Source: Pollenia angustigena
Taxonomy: Eukaryota; Arthropoda; Insecta; Diptera; Polleniidae
NCBI GenBank assembly: GCA_930367215.1
Contig: OV884056.1
Span: 231,065,127 to 231,129,126 of the forward strand
Length of the DNA stretch: 64,000 nt
Direction of reading: 5' to 3'
The notes below the pieces were generated by a model. That model was not told the DNA's origin and searched no databases. It saw nothing but the letters and a program-made list of their open reading frames with translations. Shown here piece after piece: positions 44,640 to 55,089 of the stretch (position 1 is the first letter of the stretch; the number at the start of each line of letters is the position of its first letter). A program made the translations under genes and the position numbers.

Positions 44640-45175
44640 GCTATTAAGATTTTTGTATGACGTGCTAAATTCCCAATTTTTTATATTTGATAAATACACT
44701 GAAATTTATTGTTGAGGGAAAGCTAGCTTCTATGCGCATTTCACTGGTTGCTTAGGCCAGATCATCAGTGGCCAAATTATGGCAGTCGTGATCGAATACT
44801 TTTTCGATTCGAAAGCAGTTCAATTTCTAATTCTTTCTGTCCATACTGAACAGATCAAAATTATTTTTTTGGTGTGGTAAAGCATTTATTTGAGTTTTCA
44901 AATACGGAAAAAATAATACCGATTCGTTCAGTATTGACTGAAATAAAATTGCTTTCGAATCGAAAAAGTATTCGATCACGACTGCCATAATTTGGCCCCT
45001 GGAAACCTGTTCCAAAGATTTTAGAAAAGCTTAAAATATTATACAAATAAAACCCTAAAGCGAATAAGAATTTCAAACACTCAAAGTCTTACTTGTAACA
45101 ATATCAAAGCTTAAACAAAACACCAACAATAAACAGTGAGTTTATATTTTCTTACATCCCCCTACAATTGGTTGG
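44640..45175 (+). repeat. Dispersed repeat family D, copy 3, with inserted MITE
   Basis: Carries the core TATGCGCATTTCACTGGTTG followed by AGGCCAGATCATCAG, then is interrupted by the MITE at 44766-45001 and resumes GAAACCTGTTCCAAAGATTT. Further on it matches 24106-24545 in reverse (AAGCTTAAACAAAACACCAA, TTGGTTGGGTTCTTTCCGAC). Confidence 0.65.
44766..45001. mobile_element. MITE with CAG(T/G)GGCCAAATTATGGC ends (236 bp)
   Basis: The left end (CAGTGGCCAAATTATGGCAG) and the reversed right end are identical over about 52 bases except one, including GATCGAATACTTTTTCGATT. The YARNG start fits hAT. Other family D copies lack it, so it is a true insertion, but no 8-bp duplication could be fixed. Confidence 0.75.
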
Positions 45176-45363
45176 GTTCTTTCCGACTCGAATTGTAGTT
45201 GTAATTGGGTAAAAAGAAAAAACAAAATTAAAAAATAAATTGTTTCATTCTATTGTCTTCGCAAGAAAACAACAAAAAAAAATCCATTTTGGCAATTCAG
45301 TTTTCTGCACGGGCACATGCAAGTATATTATCAAAGTTATTTACGGGAATACAAAATTTATGT

Positions 45364-45412
45364 ATTGTGATTTCAAATCACTTTGATAAAATGTGATTTT
45401 CAGAGCAGGACT
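45364..45412 (-). repeat. Fragment of the GGCCTGTTCTG MITE
   Basis: GTGATTTCAAATCAC and CAGAGCAGGACTG resemble the right part of 41598-41835. Confidence 0.45.
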
Positions 45413-45469
45413 GTTTGTTTTAAATTTTTCTTTACTGTTCAAAACTTAACGAAAAGCCTTTGAAATGCA

Positions 45470-45643
45470 TTTAAGAAACAGAATAAGAAAATATTTGATT
45501 CCGTACCGAAAGCGCAATCAGTTTCGCACTTTGCTTAGGAAAATTAAAGTTTCTTAAAACTTAACAAACAGTTTCATTAGGACAAATATGGTTTACACAT
45601 GTGATTTACTTAAGCCGTTTTGTTCACATTATAGTTGGGCCTT
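45470..45643 (-). repeat. Truncated reverse copy of the 2403-2675 MITE
   Basis: Shares AATCAGTTTCGCACTTTGCT and the end CATTATAGTTGGGCCTTA with the reverse of the 2.4-kb element. Confidence 0.55.
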
Positions 45644-45886
45644 AATAAAAAAATTCTTGAATTCCAATAAAAAAAACTTTTGGAAAAATTACAACCAAAT
45701 CAAATTTTACTCAAAAATATATTTACAATGCTAATAAATGCAATTATAATATAAATATTGTTACTGGCTATTATTTTAATAAAAAATATATATATTTTTA
45801 AAATAGTGGATTATTTTGTACATTAGCCCTTTATAGCAATATTTTATATCATAAACAATAATCATATATAATGTAAGTATACTTAC

Positions 45887-46631
45887 TTGTATTCAAATAA
45901 GCCAAACGAGTAATCCAGGGATAAACTTTAATATTGCTGCTCGAAACTGTAGGCAACATGCCACAATTATCGGGCTTTTTCATTCCCGGCCTTGGTGTAA
46001 CTTTTTCCACAGGATACTCCAGGTCATGATGACTTGTATGTCTATGAGGAAAAAATGGAACGTGGAAACTTTGACCAAGGTGTTGATCATGATCGTATTG
46101 ATGATATGAAGGATAATATTGCTTGGGCAAATGTCTATTTCCATGGGAGAATTTAAATGGTTCACAATTACCCAACTCATCACAGACTACAGGTGGAGAA
46201 GAATGATCCTGATTATTGTTTTGAAACCTACTATAATTTGTGTTATGTGAATGATAATCATAATATTTTGGTTCATTTTCGTGTCTTTTTAAATATTCAT
46301 CATAACTATATTCGCCGCCAAATGATTGCGGACAATTTAAGCCTGTTAATTCATCTAAATAATCCAATTTGGGTTTCTCCTTAGCATTTCGCTTGTGATT
46401 CAGTTTATCCGGACAACAAACGAATATGCTAGAACCATCGAAAAAACAAACCGCCTCTTGTATGACAGTTTTTATCTGTGCATCGTTCGATGAGTTATCA
46501 ATAAATGTGTTGAAAGCTTCACAGGATTGTAATAAAATGCAATTGCATAAAGAGAAATTTTGTGTTGGAAACGTGACAACTATAGAGATAAAAGAAAAAA
46601 ATAATAAAAATAAATATTTAATCAGATACAT
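45887..46631 (-). CDS. CLIP-domain serine protease, exon 1
   Basis: Starts at ATG 46631-46629, chosen because it opens a clean signal peptide: residues 1-20 (MYLIKYLFLLFFSFISIVVT). An earlier in-frame ATG at 46700 would put a polar stretch in front. A CLIP domain follows at 29-73 with six Cys (29, 31, 37, 62, 72, 73) ending VCCP. The linker of about 150 residues is rich in His, Tyr, Asp and Pro. Cys223 (DNCG) is placed to bridge to the catalytic domain, which begins with YPWITRLAYLNT. The expected Arg-Ile-Val-Gly-Gly activation site between Cys223 and Pro238 is absent: the interval reads GMLPTVSSSNIKVY. The exon ends in phase 1 at AA|GTAAGT. The product is a secreted haemolymph-type protease; the rest is at 10080-11087. 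Confidence 0.9.
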
Positions 46632-46769
46632 ACATAAGTGATAGAAATCGATTTTGAAACGAAACGATTTAAAACCGAAAATTTCGTTTTGGTATCTCAA
46701 AAAATTAATTTCTAATAGTTACATTTACTTGCATTTCCTGTCTTTATTTATCTTAATTATATCAACACA

Positions 46770-47167
46770 CCAAAAGTGAAGAGTATATAATGTGCTTGTT
46801 CCGATGTTTGTAACACCTCAAAATATTGGTCCTAGACCTACCTTTTTGAATACCAATCGGCTAAGAGTCACTTTTTTAATTGATCTAATGATGTCCATCC
46901 GTCCGCCGAGCATGGTGTCCATGTAAACCTTATGCGCAAAGTACAGGTCGGCCGTTTGAAGATAATTTGATAGAATTTCTTACAAAGGGTAAGCCCATTG
47001 AAATTAGATTAGATCAATATATCTAGATAATATTTGGCACAAAGAATCCTTATATGAATTTTAACCGTATAATTTAATTTTGTTCTGGAGATTCCTTGAG
47101 GTGTCTCTTAACGCTGGAGTGTAGGGTATCATATGGTCGGGCTTGGTCGACTATACCTTTCTAGTTG
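46770..47167 (+). repeat. DINE-1/mini-me-like repeat, short copy
   Basis: Runs GAGTATATAATGTGCTTGTT, TTTGTAACACCTCAAAATA, TCCATCCGTCCGCC, ATGCGCAAAGTACAGGTCG and ends GTGTAGGGTATCATATGGTC ... CTAGTTGTT. Same family as 28612-29331 without the inner tandem block. Confidence 0.65.
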
Positions 47168-47326
47168 TTCTTTATTCTATCGGGCATGTTCTATATAGAA
47201 TAAATCCAAATCGAAGCGGATTTTAAAACGAGCTTTTTGAAAAGTTTATAAAAATATCCCTTTTTACATACATACATACATACATACTTCATTCATTGAA
47301 TATCAATTATCTTTACAAGAATCACT

Positions 47327-48081
47327 GGGTAATTCCATGTCAAATCGACCAATTACAAATTTTTTTTTTTTCAAAAGTTATGTCATGTTTAAAATGTCGT
47401 AATTTCGCCGAATTAGCCGAATTTGTTGTGATTTCTTCAGTATCTCGAAAGCTACTTTACATACGAAGAAGATTTTAATGTCACTGTTAAGAGAATACTT
47501 GGGGCTGCAAACCGTAGATTGATATTATGGGTCAAATGTATGACTAACCCCACTTAATTATTTATTGCGGAATTTCGGTTTTTTTTTAGTAATTTCAATA
47601 AACTAAACCGTTTTTGAAATACGCGAATATATGCTGTACAACCTCCTACATTTTTAAAATAACGGTATATCTTGAAAACAAGAGCTAACCTTAAAAAAAA
47701 GGGTAGTACCACTGGATTCAGCGTGCCCCAATTAGGTTAAAATGCCAGGTGGCTGGCTTGTCTGTTTAAAAATAGGCTTTAAAGGATGCAAAAGAAAAAA
47801 AATTACATCTTAAAAAAACACCACCTTCAAAGTTTCAGGATTTTTAAAAATCAGCCAAATAAAAAAAATAGGTTTTTGACTTGGTCCGATTTTAAAATTT
47901 AATATTTTGCATTTTGCACATTCGGCTTATTCGGCTAAATTATGACTTTTGAAAAAAAATTTATAAAATTTTTTTCCTTCATATATGTTCCTTATAGGAT
48001 AAAAGGAACCTTCTCACCAAATTTCATTAAAATTAAAAGGGGTCGGGTTCAACTTTTGGTCGATTTAACATGGAATTACCC
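47327..48081. mobile_element. Foldback-like element, GGGTAATTCCATGTCAAATC ends, copy 1
   Basis: Left GGGTAATTCCATGTCAAATC and right GATTTAACATGGAATTACCC are inverted; ACT flanks both sides. It carries one unit related to the 161-bp satellite (47565-47700) and phrases such as AATTTCGCCGAATTAGCCGA. A longer copy is at 53000-54127. Confidence 0.7.
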
Positions 48082-48260
48082 ACTGTTAAAAACAGGAAAA
48101 ACTAGTCATTTTGAAAACAGTTGAGAATATGTCCGTATATAATAATTGAGGTTTTTTTTTGTAACACAAATTAAGACTTAAACTCAGAAAAGGATTTTAA
48201 GATCGTTCGTAATCCATTTTAAAACGATCGTTTTTAAATCGATCGATTTTTATCACAAAA

Positions 48261-49204
48261 CTAGCTGACCCGACAGACGTTGTCCTGTCCAAATTAGGAG
48301 AAACGTTGCGTTCGATTTTTAAAATCCGTTAAAAAGATACGAACAATTGAAAAAAAATTAGTCAAATCGATGGAGCCGTTTTCTGATATTAGGTAAATCG
48401 CAAAAAGTGGTCGTTAAATTGGGCGGGTGAAAACCTAAGTTGGACCATGGCGATGATTTTAAAGAAAGAATCGTCCAAATCGGTCAAGCCGTTCTCAAAT
48501 TATGCGCTTAATAGAAAAAGTGGGCGTAAAAGTAGGCGTGATACATTTTTCATACGATGAAAACGTAAAATGGATTAATACGAACATTTAAAAGAAAAAT
48601 TAGGCAAATCGATGGAGCAGTTTTTTGATTTTAGGTAAATCGAAAAAAGTGGGCGGGGCAAAATTTTCTTTTCGTAAAAACCTAAGTTGAACCATGGTAA
48701 TCATTTTAAAGAAAAAATCGTTTGAATCGGTCAAACCGTTCTCAACTTATGCGCTTAATAGAAAAAGTGGGCGTAAAAGTAGGCGTGGTAAATTTTTCTT
48801 TCGATGAGAACTTAAAATGGATTAATACGAACATTTGAAAGAAAAATTTGTCAAATCGATGTAGCCGTTTTCTGATTTTAGGTAATTCGAAAAAAGTGGG
48901 CGTAAAAGTGGGCGGGGCAACATTTTATTTTCGTATAAACCGAAGTGGGACCATGGCGATCATTTTAAAGAAAAAATCGTCCAAATTATTTAGAAGTCAT
49001 TGGTGGTGAAATATGCAAATTGGATTTTGCCACGCCCCTCCGCCCGCAGACCGAAAATCAAAAATCAGACTTCACAGTGTCACCCGCCTGAATATTCTGA
49101 AGATTCCCTGAAAATTTCATCAAAATCGGACCAGCCATTTTGGAGTCCATAGTATGGACTCCATACGTTACATACACACATACATACATCCTATTTTTTA
49201 TAAA
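48261..49204 (+). repeat. Dispersed repeat with three 240-bp tandem units
   Basis: Opens CTAGCTGACCCGACAGACGT, a phrase common to dispersed insect repeats, and ends TTTTGGAGTCCATAGTATGG, then CATACACACATACATACATC. Between about 48310 and 49000 a segment of about 240 bp (GGAGCCGTTTTCTGAT at 48371, 48613, 48852; AGTGGGCGTAAAAGTAGGCG) is repeated three times. No coding frame. Confidence 0.65.
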
Positions 49205-49489
49205 AAACGTCAACCACAAAAAATGGAAAAAAAAATTTTTCTTTTCAAGATTTATTTAGAGAATTGCTTATATTTTTTTAATATATGCGTATAAATTAAT
49301 TGATTCGAAAAAAAAAAGATAAATGGTAAACGAAGTACTACAACTTTTAGCACATCTTGTGTATATTAGAAAATATGCATTTGGAACAACAATACTCTAA
49401 TCTAAGGCATATTTATGATCTGAAAAACATTTTTTATTAAGTTTCTTATATAAAGGATTATAAATAGCAACATAAAAAAATTTTAAATC
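49205..49489. other. AT-rich sequence, no feature recognised
   Basis: No gene or repeat structure seen. Confidence 0.4.
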
Positions 49490-49915
49490 ATGGTGGAAAA
49501 ATTGTCCCGTTTACAATGTCCCGTTTACAATTTCTTTAACAATTTATTTAAAAAAATGTCATTATATTTTATTTTGAAATCGAAACCATTTTTAGGGCAC
49601 ATTAGTGCGCAACATTTTAAAATTAATCCCAATAAAGTATTGTGTCAGGTTTCGCAGAAATCACTGTTTAAACGGTTACCCCTTAAAACCCACTTCCGTT
49701 TTTTGTCCCGTTTACAATCACTGGTTTTTTGCAATTATCTCGGAAACCACGACAGTAAGCGAAAAATTTCATTTGCGGAAATTAAAGAGCTAATTGAGAG
49801 TTAAAAGAATCATTAATTTAAAAAATGAAAATCAGGTTGTTTTTTACAGTTTTGTCAATATAAACGTGTGCGAATGTCCCGTTTACAATCTTGGAAGTGC
49901 CCATATACATATAGA
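49490..49915. mobile_element. Element with repeated GTCCCGTTTACAAT motif
   Basis: GTCCCGTTTACAAT occurs at about 49503, 49517, 49708 and 49877, and the right end reads GGAAGTGCCC followed by ATAT. The end matches the GGGCAnnTCC type of 22278-23043, and the inner repeats take the place of CACGTTCGAA in that copy. The left end is not clear. The frames at 49490-49804 look incidental. Confidence 0.5.
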
Positions 49916-50683
49916 TAGATTAGCATAAAAGGAAAAAAAACATACTAAAGTCTGTTTCTTAAGTCTTTTGTTTCTCAAAGGTTTTCTATCTCTACGAAAC
50001 ATGCTTGTTTCTTTAGTCATTTGTTTTAGTTTTTCGTTTTTTTTTTATTTTGTTTGTATAACATGAATTTACAAAACTACATGATTGTAATTTGATTAAA
50101 TTTTTTACTAAAGTATAACATTTTAACAATGACTCACTTTTATTTGTAAATACCGGCTTTATGAAGTAGCAAATTCATGATCAAGGCAATTCATGACGAC
50201 ATTATACCATGTGTTTGTATTTATACATGTTACATACATAGTTTAAAGGGGTTTTTCTACTTTTTTAGTTTTGTTTATTGTTTTAATGTAATTGTTTTTA
50301 TCTGCTTACTGTTTGATGCTGTTAAAACATTAACGGCTTTAACTGTTAGTTTGTTTTTAGCAATAAATTTGACACGGCAATTATAAGGTCTATTAAGTAC
50401 TTTTGTTTATATATGTATGTATATGTATGAATTGTTTGGCTCATAACGGAACTGACCTACATAGTTAAAATTGTATATTTGTTTAAGTATTTCTGTATCT
50501 TACATTTAAACCGGATTTTATTTAATGAATAGTTATTTATTTATCACTTGCACATGTATATATGTATGTATTTAAAAAAGAGTTTTTAGTAGTACAGGGT
50601 TACGCATAAAAAACGTTATGATTAAATAAGTAAATACATTTTTTGCTTACGTTTTATTTTTCAGAATTAGCTTTGAAAAACTG
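49916..50683. other. AT-rich sequence, no gene recognised
   Basis: Contains short TATG microsatellites and CAGGGTTACGCATAAAAA at 50595, perhaps a transposon end. No coding domain. Confidence 0.4.
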
Positions 50684-51060
50684 GGGAAGACTCAGCACTG
50701 AGCAAAAAACTAAAGTTGTTCAATTTAATTTTCAATTATTCAGACACAAGGCTCATATCGAATAATGAACGATGAGGCCCATTTTCACCTCAATAAAAAT
50801 ATGGGGCACCAAAATAAAAGCTTAACATGAAACGTAGCCACTTAGATGCACAGTATGGTGTGGAATAATTTAAGAAATTAACTTTGGACCATGTTTTATT
50901 GAAGACGACGAACCAGTTGCGGTTAATGTCAATGGAATTCAATGCCGGACAAAGATTGAACAATTTTTAAGGCCCGAAGTAGCGGACAATCCAGAATTGT
51001 GGTTCCAACAAGATAGAGCAACTGCTCGCCCGACTGTCTCTCTTTCTTTGGCTATCATAA
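50684..51060 (+). pseudogene. Second-lineage mariner-like transposase relic
   Basis: In broken frames one reads TEQKTKVVQFNFQLF, then NDEAHFHLNKN, FGPCFIEDDEPVAVNVNG, EQFLRPEVADNPELWFQQD and RATARPT. These match the order of catalytic blocks in insect mariner-type transposases (DEAHF, GPYFFE..., WFQQDGAT). It is more diverged than the copies at 5712 and 42351 and belongs to a different subfamily. Confidence 0.65.
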
Positions 51061-51109
51061 CGTTGGTTTTACACCACCCTATATGTATTCATAATATGTA
51101 TACTATAGT

Positions 51110-51260
51110 CAGGGTTGGGTAGTTTTACTAATACTTGTATTTGAAATACAAATGCATACATACTTATTTTGTATTTTTTAAATTCATTTGCCAAATGTAT
51201 TTTGTATTTTGAATAACTGTCGCTCAAGCATCTTGTATTTTAAATGCGTATGGGCTCACA
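51110..51260 (+). mobile_element. Left end of a CAGGGTTGGG hAT-type element
   Basis: Begins CAGGGTTGGGTAGTTTTACT and is followed by TTGTATTT/AAATACAA subterminal repeats. The inverted counterpart is at 61258-61323 (ACCATACATACGCATTGATG read inward, ending CCCAACCCTG). Similar TTCGTATTT words at 54150-54215 may belong to the same element, now split by insertions. Confidence 0.5.
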
Positions 51261-52328
51261 ATATATTTTTTCACAAAAAACTTTTAATAATAATAAAAAA
51301 AAAATTTACTTACTATAATTTTTAAAGAAATATTTCTAAAAGTCCCAAATCGGACGAAGTTATAGTAGATTGTCTCAGACACAAGTTATTATGGCCTTGT
51401 CCCACAAGGTAAAAGTTGAGAGGGAAAAGCACTTTCTCAACTTTCTGGAATACTGCAATATTTAAAGGAATTGATAGCTGTATTTTGCTACATCTTTAGA
51501 TTACATTCATTGTAACAATTATTTAGCGTGTAAACTGCAACAAACGGTGTATTTTTCTGGATAAATTGGAGTTATTGCCTGTTGTGCATTGTTTTCATTC
51601 CATATGTGGCAATTTTGTTTAAATATTAACAAATTTGTTTAGCCAAATATAAGCCGTGAGTCATACAAATCACGTACCGATGACTGATTTTCGAAGTAAA
51701 ATTCTGTAATTTTGTAGCGTTACAAAAAATTACGAATCGATAACTGATTTGTAGCGTTTTAAGCTTAAATATATGCATGATGATTAGCATTAGCTAAAGT
51801 ATATCGATCATAAATATCAAAAACTGAGCAGTGACAGTGACAGTTTTTTTTGACAGCTAATCCCTTGGTAAGTCCTTTTAGGCTTAAAAAACACTTTAAA
51901 AAAATCCAGTGCTTAAGAAAGGAAATACGTGTAGTTCGACTATAACGAAATCCACGGGACCGGATAATTTTGTTCGTTATAGGCGAAGTTCGTAAAAGCT
52001 GGAAAAAAAATATCTTCCCAGAGATAGGTTAAAAAATTGTTATAAAACATGGACTGTATATGTATGTGTGTACATAATATTAGCCTTTAAAGAAATATGT
52101 TGTTTTCTTTTGAGATGTAGAATTTATCAAATCTCTTACATGTAAAATTAAGTAAATCAATAGAAATTGTTAAAAATAAATTTTACGTTTTTAGATTTTT
52201 TCGTCAAATATTTGTTAGGTCTGAACATAACTTAATGTGTATGAAATATTAATGCAAAACTGTGGAACTAGCGAATATTCGCTATAACCAGTGTTCGTTA
52301 TAACTGAACTCCACTGTAGCAGTTTGGA
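51261..52328. other. AT-rich sequence, possibly interior of the CAGGGTTGGG element
   Basis: No transposase motif or gene recognised. Confidence 0.35.
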
Positions 52329-52336
52329 GCTGGGGC

Positions 52337-52966
52337 CAGGGTTGTCAGATTTTTTTGAGCTCCATCGCCAAACCGGATGTCAGAAATCGCCAAACGTCGA
52401 TTTTGTTCAGTTTTTGTAAAATTTTTATTTTTTTAAATTAATTTTGCATACAAAAACGCAAGTATAATTTTTCAGTCAAAAATCGCCAAAAACAGAGAAA
52501 AAATACAAAAAAGTCGCCGAAGTAAATTTTGTTTTGTTTCTGTAGTTTTTTTTTTTTTTAATAACATAAAATACAGATCATATATGTATTCAGTTAAAAA
52601 CTTAAATTAAGTACACAAGTCTATAAGATCGTACACTTCAGCCTCACCGATTTCATTAATGGAGTTTTGACCTACATACTATTAGAATTACATATATACA
52701 ATGTACATACATACTATAAGAATTAAATAGTGACTGAATATAAAATTCACTTAATATGTTTTTTTATATTAGTAATGATAACAAAAAATGACAAGTTGTT
52801 AAACAAAATCGCCGAAATAATATAACTGGTAAAAATAGCCAAGTTAATCTCCAGTTACATCAGAAATTGCCATAAAGGTCGCCAATCGCCAAATGGAAAA
52901 TCCCATCGCCAAACACGTTTCAAAATCGCCACGTTTGGCGAGAAATCGCAATATCTGACAGCCCTG
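52337..52966 (+). mobile_element. hAT-type MITE, CAGGGTTGTCAGATTT ends (630 bp)
   Basis: Starts CAGGGTTGTCAGATTTTTTT and ends AATATCTGACAGCCCTG, with perfect 8-bp duplications GCTGGGGC (52329-52336 and 52967-52974). AAATCGCCAAA/GGCGATTT words repeat near both ends. An interrupted reverse copy spans 34853-36858. Confidence 0.88.
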
Positions 52967-52999
52967 GCTGGGGCTGTTATTAAACTGATTTTAGCATAT

Positions 53000-54127
53000 G
53001 GGTAATTCCATGTCAAATCGAACAAGAGTGGGACCCGACCCCATTCGATTCGAATGAAATTTGGTGAGAAGGTTTCTTCTATCCTATAAGGAACATATGC
53101 GAACGAAAAAAAATTAAAATTTTTTTTTTTTTTTTTTTAAATTTGTCATATGGGCAAATCCTGCGTGACGAACGCTACATTCGCACGCGTTTTCTGATTG
53201 AAATATAAACATTTTTTGGTCTTTCAAAAAAGATAGCTTCAACTTTTATATAGAATTTAGTGACATTAAGATATACTTTCGAATGGCATATATCATAATT
53301 TCTTGGCAAGTATTTGTTGCGAAATAATTGATCACAAAGTTTTGTGACGCACGCCACAAAAAGTGGAAGTAACTTCAAAGGTTGAAGTGTGTTTTCCTAA
53401 TTTTTAGCGAATTTTGCATCAAAAGGTATACAAAATCTAGTTTCTAAAAGAAAGATGACTATAAGAAAATTCTAAACTCACTTGTTCGCAGCAAAAAAAT
53501 GTTGTGATTTTTTGACAAAAGCCGTGAACCCTTTGTGACGCACGCTACATAACGAACGCTACAGTTTTTCCAGTAGTATTTTATAATTATATTTTATTTA
53601 TTTTAACAAAACAAATTATATTTTTATGAATTGCATTTCTTAAACTAATTTCTTAACTAATGAATATCATCTTTTTTTTAACGAAATTTATATTTTGATA
53701 AGTCTGCTGTAAGTGCTATTTTAAGCACAAAAATTACCTAAAATAATGCTAAATTCACGTATAACGTTAAGAAATCAGCAGTGGGGTAGGATTTGGTAAA
53801 AATTATTGCATAATGATCATTGAAATACATATTTTTTAATATAAAAATGAAATTATACATCTAGTCTTATATTCCATTAAAAAAAAATTCATTTGAAACA
53901 TTTTTGGTTGGTGGACTGTTTCTGGGATTTGCCCATATTTAAAATGCCATAATTTCGCCGAATTAGCCGAATGTGTTGTTTATTTTTTGACTTTTGAAAA
54001 AAAATGCATTAATTTTTTTTCCGTTCATATATGCTCCTTATAGGATAAAGGGAACCTTCTCACCAAGTTTCATTAAAATCGAAAAGGGTAGTGTCCCACT
54101 CTTGGTCGATTTGACACGAAATTACCC
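53000..54127. mobile_element. Foldback-like element, GGGTAATTCC ends, copy 2, with nested element
   Basis: Left GGGTAATTCCATGTCAAATC and right GATTTGACACGAAATTACCC are inverted. GAGTGGGACCCGACCCC near the left mirrors AGTGTCCCACTCTTGG near the right. A separate element (53153-53935) is inserted within it; removing that restores a sequence like 47375-47400. Confidence 0.7.
53153..53935. mobile_element. Nested element with GGGCAAATCC ends and ATAT duplication
   Basis: Starts GGGCAAATCCTGCGTGACG and ends CTGGGATTTGCCC, with ATAT on both sides. ACGAACGCTACA and GACGCACGCTACA motifs repeat near both ends (about 53168, 53345, 53537, 53556). The 67-codon minus frame here is incidental. Same end type as 22278-23043. 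Confidence 0.65.
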
Positions 54128-55080
54128 ATAAACATACATTTATTGTACTTTTATTCAAAATATAAAAAAGTATTTCGTATTTGGTATCTTGTATTTCGTA
54201 TTTAAAAATTTAAAAACACAACTTTATACTGATTCACATAGAAACCTTTGTACTTTATACGTCGCTTTTTCCAACTGACAACTAAGTTGATATTCAGCTT
54301 TTCTTATGAGCTTTGTCCCATGTCGTACGTTTTCGTTAAATCCAAGTACTAAAGCTGGGTTATTGAAAGCTATCCATTTATTTTTTGATTTGTTTTACTT
54401 AATTTTTTGTGTTGTGTGACAGCAGAAACAAAATGAAATTAATAAAATGTGGGAATTTCTTCTTTTTCATTAAATTTTATAGTATATACCTCGTCCATAT
54501 TATGAAACATTTGCTGCATTCGTATCCATTAAGCAAAACTTTTGTTTTGCATCATTAAAGTATTTTGTATGACTTCTCTCTTTCTTTCAATAGCATTTTC
54601 TCTTTGTTTCAATAACAAACTCACAAAAACTGCTTGCACACGAAACAAAGTACACTTTTCCATTTGTCTTTCCCCTTTCATTAACAAACTTAATTGTTTC
54701 GCAGAAAATGTTTCATAATATGGACGAGAACATATTAAACATTTTTCGAATGTGCTTCTATGCATGGTAAAATAATAAAGGTGGCAGCACTACGACAGAC
54801 GAAGATTTTTTGCTCTTGCATTGCTTGTCTAATCTTATGTCAATGTTTTGTTTGTGTTTAAAAAAAAGTCCATTATCCATATTAAAGCTTTTGATAATTT
54901 TAAATTAAAATAAATAAGATATTGAACATATTTAAATAAAGATTGGCTATAAATTTATTTATTTCTTCACGTTCAGCGGCACGCTTTGATTTTTGTTAAA
55001 AATGTATTTTTTGACGTAAGCTGGGATATGTCACTTGCTTATTCTACCATGCTTATATGAGTAAAGAGTCTTTCCTAAGT
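54128..55080. other. AT-rich sequence, unassigned
   Basis: 54731-54768 (AAACATTTTTCGAATGTGCT) is inverted at 58624-58656, so two arms of an older element flank the 3.4-kb foldback element. No gene recognised; the 78-codon minus frame at 54529 has no known domain. Confidence 0.4.
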
Positions 55081-55089
55081 ATATATCAT

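Larger units (their letters stand above)
11088..45886 (-). other. Intron 1 of the CLIP protease, 34.8 kb
   Basis: The donor is AA|GTAAGT (GT at 45886-45885) and the acceptor AATTTCAG (ends 11088). Joining exon 1 (phase 1) to exon 2 restores a Thr codon and gives PWITRLAYLNT-T-SRTIRY leading into LTAAHC, the expected continuous S1A sequence, so no exon seems to be missing. The intron holds retrotransposons, nested DNA transposons, a 4-kb tandem duplication and a possible small gene on the other strand. Confidence 0.85.

Noticed and set aside
46579..46590. A CTCTATAG acceptor-like site that could make 46579 the start of a second coding exon
   Set aside because: Reading straight through it gives a proper signal peptide from ATG 46631, and the total of 1413 coding bases is in frame, so no extra 5' exon is needed.
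48261..49000. Regularly spaced repeats that might suggest a CRISPR-like array
   Set aside because: The units are full 240-bp tandem copies without unique spacers, in clearly eukaryotic DNA.
49490..49804. 104-codon frame as a possible gene
   Set aside because: It reads through the repeated GTCCCGTTTACAAT motif of a DNA element and has no domain or splice signals.
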